Below, piece by piece: positions 47,432-56,320 of a DNA stretch of 64,000 nt; the stretch's first letter is position 1; each line of letters starts with the position of its first letter. The stretch lies in contig NC_042509.1 in NCBI RefSeq assembly GCF_003054445.1, forward strand, positions 124,001 to 188,000, in the 5' to 3' direction. Under the pieces are notes generated by a model. That model worked only from the letters and a program-made list of their open reading frames with translations, made no database searches and was not told the DNA's origin. This stretch comes from Pichia kudriavzevii (Eukaryota; Ascomycota; Pichiomycetes; Pichiales; Pichiaceae). A program made the translations under genes and the position numbers.

Positions 47432-47812
47432 TTAGATCAAAAGAGTTTCAATCTTGTCCTTAACAGCGTAAATTTGGTTCTTGATAGCAGACGCATCGTT
47501 AGTAGTAATAGAAGCAGCAATGACTGGTCTAGAAACACCACATGCTCTACCTAATGCAGTCTTGGAAGGAACGAAAACATAAGGAACGTTCTTATCTTCA
47601 CATAAAAGAGGCAAATGTAGCAAGATTTCAATTGGCTCGGTATCTGCAGCCATGATGATGAACTCAGAGATACCTCTGTTAAGAGTCTTGGTGGTTTCGT
47701 TAGCACCTTTCTTCAACTGTCTCAAGTTTTGAGCCTGTTGGACCAAATCAAGAATTTGTTGGGAGAGAGCAGAGTCTGCTAATGGGAATGCCTTTGGGTT
47801 TGGAGCGGACAT
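47432..47812 (-). CDS. SNU13: Snu13, kink-turn binding protein of U4/U6.U5 and C/D snoRNPs
   Basis: 126 residues from ATG 47812 ([20 protein letters not shown]), the same length and almost the same sequence as S. cerevisiae Snu13. L7Ae fold; RNA-binding part [16 protein letters not shown] and the loop [31 protein letters not shown], with [17 protein letters not shown] near the end. It binds k-turns in U4 snRNA and box C/D snoRNAs. Strong codon bias indicates high expression. Divergent from VMA3. Confidence 0.97.
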   Translation of the reverse strand: MSAPNPKAFPLADSALSQQILDLVQQAQNLRQLKKGANETTKTLNRGISEFIIMAADTEPIEILLHLPLLCEDKNVPYVFVPSKTALGRACGVSRPVIAASITTNDASAIKNQIYAVKDKIETLLI

Positions 47813-48440
47813 GTTGACTGGTGTAGTAAAGAGAGAATAGGTTCCTTGCGGTAGCTCGCCTTGTGAAGAGAAAAAGAAGAAGAGGAAGAAGAGAATTAGA
47901 GAAAAGAGTAGAGTATCTTAGGAAAGAAAAAGATGGAAACCATGAAAAGTTTTACACACTTTTATTTTTTGATTTTTTTTTTAAGTTTTTTTTTAAGTTT
48001 TTTCCTATTTTTCTTTTTTTTTTTTTGATTGCTTACGTAATACTTATTCTGTCAGGTTTTGTTTCCGTGTCATTAGTGGCTCATTAAATTTCCCTCCTCT
48101 TTTAGAATTTGTTTAAAAGGGAGCACCTGTTTCCCTCCCGTTATCATTTTCTGCATGGTTGTGGTTTCATTTTAGTCCAACAGGAATGGCTGCTCCATCT
48201 GACACTCCCCTGGAGCATGTGCTCTGTGATGGTAAATGCCCCATCAATTACGTGGTAACAACAGTATACGTATTAGCAACAAGCATGCGGTTGCCGCATT
48301 GAGCATTTTCGCATTTCGGGTCACCTTGCCTCGCCTCGCTCTTGGCTGCTTTATGTTCAAATACACTTGGCTTCACTGAAGCAACGTCCTTATCATGACC
48401 ATTCTTTCACCAACCCAAATACATCTACACCCACTACAAA
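47813..48440. other. divergent promoter of SNU13 and VMA3
   Basis: No gene. An A/G-rich purine tract at 47866-47940 lies in the SNU13 5' region, followed by long T runs at 47958-48026. Confidence 0.6.
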
Positions 48441-48923
48441 ATGTCTGATCTCTGTCCAGTATATGCTCCATTCTTTGGCTCCATTGGTTGTGCCGCAGCC
48501 ATTGTCTTCACCTGTTTTGGTGCCTCCTACGGTACCGCAAAGTCCGGGGTTGGTATTTGTGCAACTTGTGTTCTTAGACCAGACTTGTTGATCAAAAACA
48601 CCGTTCCTGTCATTATGGCGGGTATTATCGCAATTTACGGGTTGGTTGTCTCTGTGCTTATTTCTTCCTCATTGAAGCAACAACAAGCATTGTACACCGG
48701 TTTCATTCAATTGGGTGCTGGTTTATCAGTCGGTTTGGCTGGTTTGGCTGCGGGTTTTGCAATTGGTATTGTCGGTGATGCCGGTGTGAGAGGTACAGCT
48801 CAACAGCCAAGATTGTTCGTTGGTATGATTTTAATTTTGATTTTCGCAGAAGTTTTAGGTTTGTACGGCTTGATTGTTGCATTGTTGATGAACTCCAGAG
48901 CAACCCAAGATGTTGTTTGTTAA
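48441..48923 (+). CDS. VMA3: V-ATPase proteolipid subunit c
   Basis: 160 residues from ATG 48441, the exact length of S. cerevisiae Vma3 and near identical to it. Four membrane helices form the rotor ring of the vacuolar proton pump. Seen: [58 protein letters not shown] and [15 protein letters not shown], in which Glu137 is the proton-carrying residue. Ends [10 protein letters not shown]. It is Vma3 and not Vma11, which has a longer N-terminus. Acts in the same vesicle acidification context as GEF1 next to it, probably by chance. Confidence 0.97.
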   Translation: MSDLCPVYAPFFGSIGCAAAIVFTCFGASYGTAKSGVGICATCVLRPDLLIKNTVPVIMAGIIAIYGLVVSVLISSSLKQQQALYTGFIQLGAGLSVGLAGLAAGFAIGIVGDAGVRGTAQQPRLFVGMILILIFAEVLGLYGLIVALLMNSRATQDVVC

Positions 48924-49058
48924 TGCAACCAACTGTTGACCCAATGGACTCAATTAATGGGGAAACTAGGCGGGAAAATTGAAAGAGCAAAAACAAAAAC
49001 AAAGATATAACCTTTATATACTACATAGCCACCTTATATATATATACAAAAAATTAAA

Positions 49059-49084
49059 AAAAAAAACAAAACAAAACAAAACAA
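49059..49084. repeat. (AAAAC)n repeat
   Basis: Four AAAAC units between the VMA3 and GEF1 stop codons. Confidence 0.85.
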
Positions 49085-49131
49085 TTCAAGACCAGACAAA
49101 GTAAAGAACATCGATCTCATTCTCTTGTTAC

Positions 49132-51123
49132 CTAAAATGGATTCAGATGTTCCCTTATAGAAGTGTAAAGTGAAGCCAGCCATTCTAAATTGTCATTGTC
49201 TTGAGGTTCAAACTTGGAATATATTTCGTACCTGATCATATCTTTACGACTCAGTAGTCCTACCAATTGGCCATTCTTTGTAACGTATACATTCCTTGGA
49301 CCCAATTGTGTGAAAATATCGAAAACTGTACTTGTATCAGCATCAATTTCAACAGACACGTAATCACACCGTAGCTCCTTGATTGATTCACGATCAACAA
49401 CGCCAACTAGGGCCCCATTTTTGATCACAGGATATTCCTTCTTGCCAAATTCCAGGATTCTTTCATAGTCTAGCTCTTCAATGTCCACATCGATACAGTA
49501 AACTTGCCTGACCATCACATCACCAATAACACCGTCCATATTGTGTTCCTCCTTCAAGTCAATATACGGTATCCCGTTGAATTTAATCATCTGGTCGGCT
49601 ATGCCTTCACTGTTACCGCATAGTACACTGACAACACGGACTGTTACTATCACAATCATTGAAGGCACTATATACTTGATTGCGCCTGTTAATTCGTACA
49701 TGATAACAACCACCGACACAGTCAAACCAGTGATACCACTCAATGCTGCACCGGCACCTAGAAACGCATATATCCCGGAATTAACTTGATGGTCAACAAC
49801 TTCACCAACCAACAGCCCTAAAATCTTGCCAAATGTGGCGCCTATTGTCATGCTTGGAACAAAAATACCACATGGCACCTTTGCACCATAACTTACAATG
49901 ACTAACACCATTCTAACAATTAAGGCGTATAGTAATAGCGTAATCAAATAAACCCATTTGAATAGCGACGCATCATTCGTTAGACAATACTGCTTCTTCT
50001 CAGTGTCAATGCATGGATCAAACAACATCTCCATCACATTGGTCATTTCAAATCTCATAAAAATATTCCAATAACTCAAAACAGACGTCACTAAAGTCAA
50101 TAGAGCAATCTCTAAAACACCATTTTTAATTGAGGATTGTCTGAATTTAACATACTTGATATTCCAATAGCTTATGATTCGACCGTAGACCCCGCCAAAA
50201 ACACCTAGTAAAATAAACCAGAACACCTCTCCCCATTTCCAGTCAATTTCATACCGAACTGAAAACATTACTATCTGTCCAGTACCAAAAGGATCCCATA
50301 ATTGCAACGTGCCAATAGCAATCAAAGACATATAAAAGGTCTTCCAAACTGTTGCCAATTTCAAGCCACTCGAAATTTCCTCTAAAGCAAACAACACGCC
50401 ACCAATAGGACTACCAAACGCAACTGCTACCCCTGATCCTGCACTTGCGGTTACAATGTCAGATAGTTGAATCGATGAATCGTTAAACCATGGAATAATC
50501 GATCGACTCAGAACATTCCCCACACATGACGCGTAATGCACACTAGGTCCTTCTTTACCAACGGATAACCCGCTCGCTATAGTGAATGGTAACATGGAAG
50601 CCTTCAATATTAAAGTTGGAAAGTTCAAGAATGAGGGACGATTAAAGCCAGATACAATGGTTTTAACCTCGGATATACCTGAACCACATGCATTAGGAGC
50701 AAATTTCAGACAAGAGTAACTTGCAAAGACACCAAACAAAACAGAAAATGCCATGTATATTATAAAGTTTACAATGGCAAAGGATGACCAATTTAGTTTC
50801 AGCTCGTTCAGGTATTCAGTGAGTAAACTTAACCACGCCGCAATGGATCCAATGACTATTCCTACAATTGTGATAATAAACCACACTTGTACGCCAGTCC
50901 ATATTCTGGATTTTATTAGTTTCATTGTAGAGATTTCATTAAGAAATGACATTGCGCTTGACAGGGTATCAGAAGTTGATGGTCTGTTATCTGATTTCAA
51001 GGCATTCAAATATTGGCTATTTTCGATGATTTTCTCTCTTGGCCAATCGATTGTTCTGTATTGTTTAAATGCCCGTGTGCGATGACGGAGTTGGGGATCT
51101 TCATTGTATGCCTGTTGCCACAT
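49132..51123 (-). CDS. GEF1: Gef1-type CLC chloride/proton exchanger
   Basis: 663 residues from ATG 51123. Intracellular CLC protein of Golgi and late endosome membranes that supplies counter-ions for acidification and copper loading of Fet3. Anion-path motifs: GSGISEVK at 147, GLSVGKEGPSVH with the gating Glu near 191, and GIFVPSMTIGATFG. The proton Glu sits in GGVLFALEEIS near 248, so an exchanger and not a channel is expected. Two C-terminal CBS domains (DVMVRQVYCIDVD, then NVYVTKNGQLVGLLSRKDMIRY). About 10-11 membrane helices. Length is somewhat less than the 779 residues of S. cerevisiae Gef1. Confidence 0.95.
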   Translation of the reverse strand: MWQQAYNEDPQLRHRTRAFKQYRTIDWPREKIIENSQYLNALKSDNRPSTSDTLSSAMSFLNEISTMKLIKSRIWTGVQVWFIITIVGIVIGSIAAWLSLLTEYLNELKLNWSSFAIVNFIIYMAFSVLFGVFASYSCLKFAPNACGSGISEVKTIVSGFNRPSFLNFPTLILKASMLPFTIASGLSVGKEGPSVHYASCVGNVLSRSIIPWFNDSSIQLSDIVTASAGSGVAVAFGSPIGGVLFALEEISSGLKLATVWKTFYMSLIAIGTLQLWDPFGTGQIVMFSVRYEIDWKWGEVFWFILLGVFGGVYGRIISYWNIKYVKFRQSSIKNGVLEIALLTLVTSVLSYWNIFMRFEMTNVMEMLFDPCIDTEKKQYCLTNDASLFKWVYLITLLLYALIVRMVLVIVSYGAKVPCGIFVPSMTIGATFGKILGLLVGEVVDHQVNSGIYAFLGAGAALSGITGLTVSVVVIMYELTGAIKYIVPSMIVIVTVRVVSVLCGNSEGIADQMIKFNGIPYIDLKEEHNMDGVIGDVMVRQVYCIDVDIEELDYERILEFGKKEYPVIKNGALVGVVDRESIKELRCDYVSVEIDADTSTVFDIFTQLGPRNVYVTKNGQLVGLLSRKDMIRYEIYSKFEPQDNDNLEWLASLYTSIREHLNPF

Positions 51124-51540
51124 CTCTGAATTTGGAGACTGTCTTCAATCCTAAAGATAGAGGTCTGGTGCCAACAAACCAGAAAAAAAAAATGAAAAGG
51201 TTTTGATAATAATATACACTATACATTCCATTTCTGCTAGAACCGATAATCAAAGATATTCCGCGTTTAAGGAAAAGTGGACACTTTCATGACACGTATT
51301 GAGGCAACACCAAAGAAAGAGACAAGTTTGGCAACTATTTATAGTTTTTATTTGTATTCGTTAAATTGAGGAGGGGAGAATGAATATATAGATGTGAAGG
51401 AGGGAGGGGATAAGAAAAAAAAAGGAGTATGTATACATATATACAAATAATGTAATGTTAGAATAAATAGAATGTGTGAGTAAAATGAAATGAATTAATA
51501 TGTAGCTTTAAACACTATTTTTGCTTTTTCTTCTTTGAAC
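51124..51540. other. GEF1 promoter region and RIP1 3' region
   Basis: No gene seen; purine-rich stretch at 51370-51425. Confidence 0.6.
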
Positions 51541-52182
51541 CTAACCAACAACTAAAGTTTCTTCATCAGCAAATTCATATTCTGGGACTTCCAGGTTTAA
51601 TGGAGCAGGACCTTTTCTGATTCTACCGGATATATCATAGTGGGAACCGTGACAAGGACAGAACCAACCACCAAAGTCGCCGGCTTCACCAATTGGGACA
51701 CAACCTAAATGGGTACAAATACCCAACATGATCAACCATTCTGGGTTCTTGACTCTATCGGAATCCGCTTGAGGGTCTCTCAAGGTGGAGATATCTACGG
51801 CATTAGCTTCTTCGATTTCAGCAGGTGTTCTATGTCTGATGAAAACAGGCTTACCTTGCCACTTAACAACAACATTCTTACCTAATGGGATGGCATTTAA
51901 CTTAACCTCGACCTTTGCCATAGCAAGAACATCGGCAGATGCACTCATGGTACTCAAGAATGCCTCGACGGTGGACTTTGCTGCTGCTGCACCCAATAGA
52001 CCGTAAGATCCAACCATGAAATAGGTGAAATCTCTGGATTTGTCATTGGATCCCTTGGATTTGTTCAAGTAGTGAGAGAAATCTGGAGAGTCATAGGTAG
52101 ACTTGAGTGCTGGAACAGTGGATGAGATACCTCTAACAAAAGAGACACTCTTTGCAGATCTAATTGATAGTCTAGACAACAT
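51541..52182 (-). CDS. RIP1: Rieske iron-sulfur subunit of cytochrome bc1
   Basis: 213 residues from ATG 52182 ([20 protein letters not shown]). N-terminal mitochondrial presequence, one membrane anchor at about 52-75 ([21 protein letters not shown]), the flexible hinge [16 protein letters not shown], and the Rieske cluster motifs CTHLGC at 156-161 and CPCHGSH at 175-181. Ends ETLVVG. Nearly identical to S. cerevisiae Rip1 after the presequence. The frame also contains an upstream ATG at 52311 that would add 43 residues ([17 protein letters not shown]...); it is unlikely to be used because the downstream start gives a normal presequence. Confidence 0.97.
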   Translation of the reverse strand: MLSRLSIRSAKSVSFVRGISSTVPALKSTYDSPDFSHYLNKSKGSNDKSRDFTYFMVGSYGLLGAAAAKSTVEAFLSTMSASADVLAMAKVEVKLNAIPLGKNVVVKWQGKPVFIRHRTPAEIEEANAVDISTLRDPQADSDRVKNPEWLIMLGICTHLGCVPIGEAGDFGGWFCPCHGSHYDISGRIRKGPAPLNLEVPEYEFADEETLVVG

Positions 52183-52430
52183 TGCTTGCGATGATCGAAA
52201 TGCTTTGTATGTGTATGTACTAGTCAGACCAACATTAACTGTAAAGAATGTCTGTACCGTCTCAACCACTTTGAATTTCTCAAAAAGAACCCACTCACCT
52301 GTAACTCGCATCTGCTCCAACTCTCATTGGCCCAATTAGATCGTCACCATTTGTTTCCACTTTTATAGACGAAAAACAAAAGAAGCGCGAAAAGCAATAA
52401 AAAAATTGAGGGAAAAATTGATTTATGCAA

Positions 52431-52934
52431 TCACTGCATCTGTGCACCCGCATGCGCCACCTGTTCTGCAACATCACGTGCAAGCTGTTCCATCTCTGCT
52501 TCCTTCTGCGCATGCGCCACTGCTATTTTGGCCTGGAAATTTTCTGTAATCTCCCTCTCTCTTTGCTGAGCCTCCCGTAGGATCCTTTCGAGGGTTTCTA
52601 AATACTGGCTTGATATTGATGAAGCTGCAGATGATGAGGAAGAAATGGGTGCAAGTACACAAGATGATGTTGCTGCTGTTGTTGTTGTTGTTACCCCTTG
52701 TGGTTCTGCCTTGGATGGTGGCTTTGGGTTCTTTTCTGTCCTGGGAACTTTCCTTTTTTTTGAAACAGACGGGCTCATTTTCTGAGAAACGGCTTTTATT
52801 GATCCAGGTAACGGCTCAGCATCAACAACTGTAGCGTGCATATTATCAAAATCGCCGCCTGTTACCGTTTCTTCTGCAACTCCCACTTCCGGGTCCCCAT
52901 GTATTGCTATCACTTTGCTCCTGTATATTTTCAT
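52431..52934 (-). CDS. small protein with basic nuclear signal and C-terminal coiled coil, unrecognised
   Basis: 167 residues from ATG 52934 (MKIYRSKVIAIHGDPEVGVA). A basic SPSVSKKRKVPRTEKNPKPP near 55-72 looks like a nuclear localisation signal. Then Thr- and Ser-rich low complexity ([23 protein letters not shown]) and a C-terminal amphipathic helix from about 110 (YLETLERILREAQQREREITENFQ, QKEAEMEQLARDVAEQVAHAG) that should form a coiled coil. No orthologue recognised. It lies between RIP1 and the SUN gene on the same strand. Confidence 0.7.
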   Translation of the reverse strand: MKIYRSKVIAIHGDPEVGVAEETVTGGDFDNMHATVVDAEPLPGSIKAVSQKMSPSVSKKRKVPRTEKNPKPPSKAEPQGVTTTTTAATSSCVLAPISSSSSAASSISSQYLETLERILREAQQREREITENFQAKIAVAHAQKEAEMEQLARDVAEQVAHAGAQMQ

Positions 52935-53298
52935 AGATGGATATATGTGTATATTGGTATGTCTATAGATTAAATTGAAAAATAAATCAATTAGGAGACC
53001 GATTGATGTGTAAATGAAGAAATCGATCTATGTAGTATACTCCAATTTCCAGGTGTTGTTTCTCTAATTTCGGAATTATGTTTTTTTTTAATCAACTAAA
53101 AGGGAAATTACAAAGTTACAAAGGGAAATGAAAACAAGGGGAAAACAAAAAAAATTGGACAAATTGTATACAGCTTACAAGCAAAATAAAAAAACAGAAT
53201 GAATGGGTGAGGAGATGAAATGAGATACTTCAAAAATGGACATTCTAAAAAAAACGCGATTTTGACTAATCAAATAAAGTAGTGGTAGACCAATGGAT
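52935..53298. other. intergenic between the small nuclear-type protein and the SUN gene
   Basis: No gene seen; T run at 53082-53089 and A-rich tracts. Confidence 0.6.
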
Positions 53299-54501
53299 CT
53301 AATAAAAGACAAATTTGGCCTTACCAGAAGTAACTGCAACAGTACAACCATCTTGGCCATTACCATTGTAGGAACCATTCTCGTAGACACATTCACCATT
53401 GACAACAGAGTTATCATCATAAGCGACAATTTTAACATTGAAATTAGCAGCATCTCTGTTATTTGGATTTGGAATTAAAGATAAATATGAGACACCATTT
53501 GTGTAACCGGCACCAAAATTCAGTGGTGCCCAGTTACCAACACCTGAACCAGCTGTACCCCAAACACAACCATCAGTTTGGGAAACTCCTGCATTATTGA
53601 CATAATATTGAGCAGATGTCTTTTTACCTTGCCAGGTATAATAAGTATCTTCATCGACAGTAGTTAACAAGTTCTCTGAACCTGGACCGACAATGGTTGG
53701 AATGACCATGTTTTCTGTACCTGGATAATCGGTTCTACAGATTGCAACGCTTTGATCAATTTCAGATACAACTCTTGCAGCATCAATACCCCATTCACAT
53801 AGATGAGTAGTATCTTTGTTAGTTCTATGAAGAGTACCATCTTTACAATATAATCCACCAACAGAAACACCATTACCAGGTTGACTACTTGGCCATTGGG
53901 TCTTGGACATACCTGGTTGACATGCATAGGAACAATAAGTACCATCTTCACATGAACCACCAGTAGAGGTATCATCATGGTAAAGACCTGACCAACCACC
54001 AAATCCTAAATAATCCAAGGCAACAACACCATTGCCGCTTGGGAATTGGGAACATGGAATAACTCCATCTTCGAAATCATCAGTTGGATCTTGATATGCA
54101 CCCAAATCACCAGAAGATGAATATGAGTAACCCTTACTATTAGAAGAGCTAGAGCTTGAAGCAGAAGCAGAGGATGAAGAAGATGAGGATGAAGAAGATG
54201 AATCGTCTTCAGAAGTTGATGATAGAGCCGAGGAAGATGAGGAAGATGAGGAGGATGAGGATGTAGGAATATTGGAAGGAGTTGGTTGTTCAAAAGTAGA
54301 AGTAGAAGTAGTTGATTGTTCATAAGTATTACCGTCACCATCGACAGTGACGGTCACATAGACGTAATCATAAGCGACTGCTCTTTTATGTTGATGATGC
54401 ATATGAACAGTGGTAGCAGTAGTTGTACATTCTTCATCGGATGCCTTAACGGAAACCAACAGAGAAGCAATTGTGAAAAGACAAGTATTAGATAGTTTCA
54501 T
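53299..54501 (-). CDS. SUN-family cell wall beta-glucosidase-like protein
   Basis: 400 residues from ATG 54501 ([20 protein letters not shown]). Signal peptide 1-20, then a Kex2 site HQHKR at about 36-40, a long Ser/Thr linker (about 85-150, encoded by GAAGAT/GAGGAT-type repeats) for O-mannosylation, and the C-terminal SUN domain with its conserved cysteines ([74 protein letters not shown]). The family (Sim1, Sun4, Uth1, Nca3; Candida Sun41) acts in cell separation and wall remodelling. Which of the paralogues it matches is not clear by eye. A probable 5'-UTR intron ends two bases before the ATG. Confidence 0.93.
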   Translation of the reverse strand: MKLSNTCLFTIASLLVSVKASDEECTTTATTVHMHHQHKRAVAYDYVYVTVTVDGDGNTYEQSTTSTSTFEQPTPSNIPTSSSSSSSSSSSALSSTSEDDSSSSSSSSSSSASASSSSSSNSKGYSYSSSGDLGAYQDPTDDFEDGVIPCSQFPSGNGVVALDYLGFGGWSGLYHDDTSTGGSCEDGTYCSYACQPGMSKTQWPSSQPGNGVSVGGLYCKDGTLHRTNKDTTHLCEWGIDAARVVSEIDQSVAICRTDYPGTENMVIPTIVGPGSENLLTTVDEDTYYTWQGKKTSAQYYVNNAGVSQTDGCVWGTAGSGVGNWAPLNFGAGYTNGVSYLSLIPNPNNRDAANFNVKIVAYDDNSVVNGECVYENGSYNGNGQDGCTVAVTSGKAKFVFY

Positions 54502-54503
54502 TC

Positions 54504-54976
54504 CTATAGATATCGGAAAGGAGGGGGGAGGAAGCCGGTAAAAGCCGTCAATGTTAGTATAGCTGTTCAAGTTGATCTATTTTTACAAGTAGTTTGGTAT
54601 TTACTTCTTCTTGTTCTTTTCGTTCTTCTTTTTTCTAGCCATTTTCGTCTCTCTGTACAACCATATTCCATCAATGTTTTCCTGTTTCCTAATTCTGCAA
54701 TTTCGTATTAGCGTGTTTCCCCCATGTTGGTGCTTTTTTTATTTTTTTTTTTTCCCATTCTCATTTTCTCGAATTGATTTTTTTCTTGTCGAGGCGTCGA
54801 TTTTCTGAGAAAAACAAAATGGAGGGCAGCAACACTTAAACTTGTTTGCAATATAAGCCAATAAGCAGAAAAGAAATGATTATTCCATTTAGACGAGATG
54901 GAGATATGTCAACAGTGAGCAAGATGGATAGCCAATCATGTACAATGGCAAAATGCCATATCTAATAGATACTTAC
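54504..54976 (-). other. probable 5'-UTR intron of the SUN gene
   Basis: A perfect TACTAAC at 54559-54553 and a C/T-rich run to TATAG ending at 54504, immediately before GA-ATG. The donor is less sure: GTAAGTAT at 54976-54969 would give a 473-nt intron. I recall that Candida albicans SUN41 is annotated with a 5'-UTR intron, which supports this. Confidence 0.55.
54601..54642 (-). other. 13-codon basic mini-ORF upstream of the SUN gene
   Basis: ATG at 54642 reads MARKKKNEKNKKK then TAA. If the intron is as proposed, it lies inside it and would be present only in unspliced RNA. May be chance. Confidence 0.25.
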
Positions 54977-56320
54977 TTTAATATAATAATGGGTTGTTTT
55001 TTTTGTTTATATTTTCTTTTTCAAAAACAGAATATGCAGCCAAGTTAAAAGGAGTGTATAAGTGAGTTAAAAGGAGCGTGTTTTAGCTAGATATTCAGTA
55101 AGGAACGTAAACAGTTGGAGACACGGATACCTGTTGGAGTTAGTGTGAACGTATGTTGATAGTTGTGTTAGTGTGTGTTATACAAATGTATGTATAAATG
55201 TATGTATGTATGTATAGAAACAAATATGTGTTTATACCATGTACAAAAAAAAATAAGCAACACGCACAGTATATATGTTTGACAATAAGAGAATGGGGGC
55301 TCTCATTATGGATCATTCGAGCAATGTTGACCTTCCGACACGGTGTTTTCGTTTTTTTTTTGTTTTTTTCCCCTGTTGTCCCCGTCTCACCAGGGCGGGT
55401 ACAGGAGAGGTAAAACCCGCCACCTTCGCGAAACGCGGCTGGGACTCGGAGTAAACATCAATTTAAAAATAAACCGGCGGGTGCGCCACAAAAGGGAAAC
55501 AAAAAACAAAACAAAAAAACAAAAGCGCGTTTGTCACGTGGTCACTGTTTGTCACGTGATTAGACGTGGCGCGTGAAGGAGGGACAGAAAAATAAAGTAA
55601 ATTGGAAAAAAAAAAAAAAATTAAATAAATGAATTGGAGAAGTTAAAGAGAATGACAGGATGCGGAATGCGGAATGCGGGACAGAGTCACTGTTATTTTT
55701 CTCTATCTTTTCTTTTTTCTCCGTTCTTCTTGCCTTGTTTGTATGTGGTTCATCCGTTTGAAGACATTCCACAATTTCTCCAAAGTGAGGAGAGAAGGAA
55801 AAAGGAAAAACAGAAAAATTAGTCTCGCGTTTAAACATTAGTTTCTCCGGGATCTCTTGTTTCTTTTTTTCTTTCTTCTCTAGTCTAATTTGATAGTCAA
55901 TGGGGGGGATTTCCTTTAAAGGATGGTTTTTCTTTTTCGGGGATTTTTCATTTGTACTTTTTCCACTTTGGAAATTTCTAATTTTTTGTTTTTTAGCTTT
56001 TTTATTTTTTTTAATTTTTAATTTATAATTTTTAATTTTTAATTTTTTAATTTTTACCATTCCACACTAAATTGCATTTGCATTTCCAATTGCATTTCCA
56101 GTTGCATTTACCGTTGCACATTTGTTTCTATATTCACCCCACTTTGTCACCCACGTCTATATCTCTAACAACCTTCTCAGTTTAGTAGGATCCTTGTCTT
56201 GTCTCCTTCTGCACGACACTGATCCCCGTCAATCTTTCTCGTTTATATCATCTTCTATTAGGCTGAAACTTTACCATTACACCCTTTAACTTTTAGCAAC
56301 ATTTACACCTACAACCACAC
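54977..56320. other. long intergenic region between SUN and REG1
   Basis: No convincing gene. Contains T-rich and A-rich runs (A run at 55607-55620), GCGGAAT repeats near 55660-55678, two CACGTG sites at 55535 and 55553, and a TAATTTTTAA-type AT-rich block at 56000-56056 that creates a Lys/Ile-rich spurious frame. A pyrimidine-rich segment precedes the REG1 ATG. Confidence 0.6.
55535..55558. promoter_or_regulatory. pair of CACGTG E-boxes
   Basis: TTTGTCACGTGg and TTTGTCACGTGa as 18-bp spaced direct copies (cores 55535-55540 and 55553-55558). CACGTG with flanking T fits Cbf1 or Pho4-type bHLH sites. About 770 bp upstream of REG1. Confidence 0.45.

Noticed and set aside
55560-56060. Lys/Ile-rich open frame of 166 codons on the minus strand
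   Set aside because: Low-complexity AT-rich DNA with short repeats, no similarity; intergenic.
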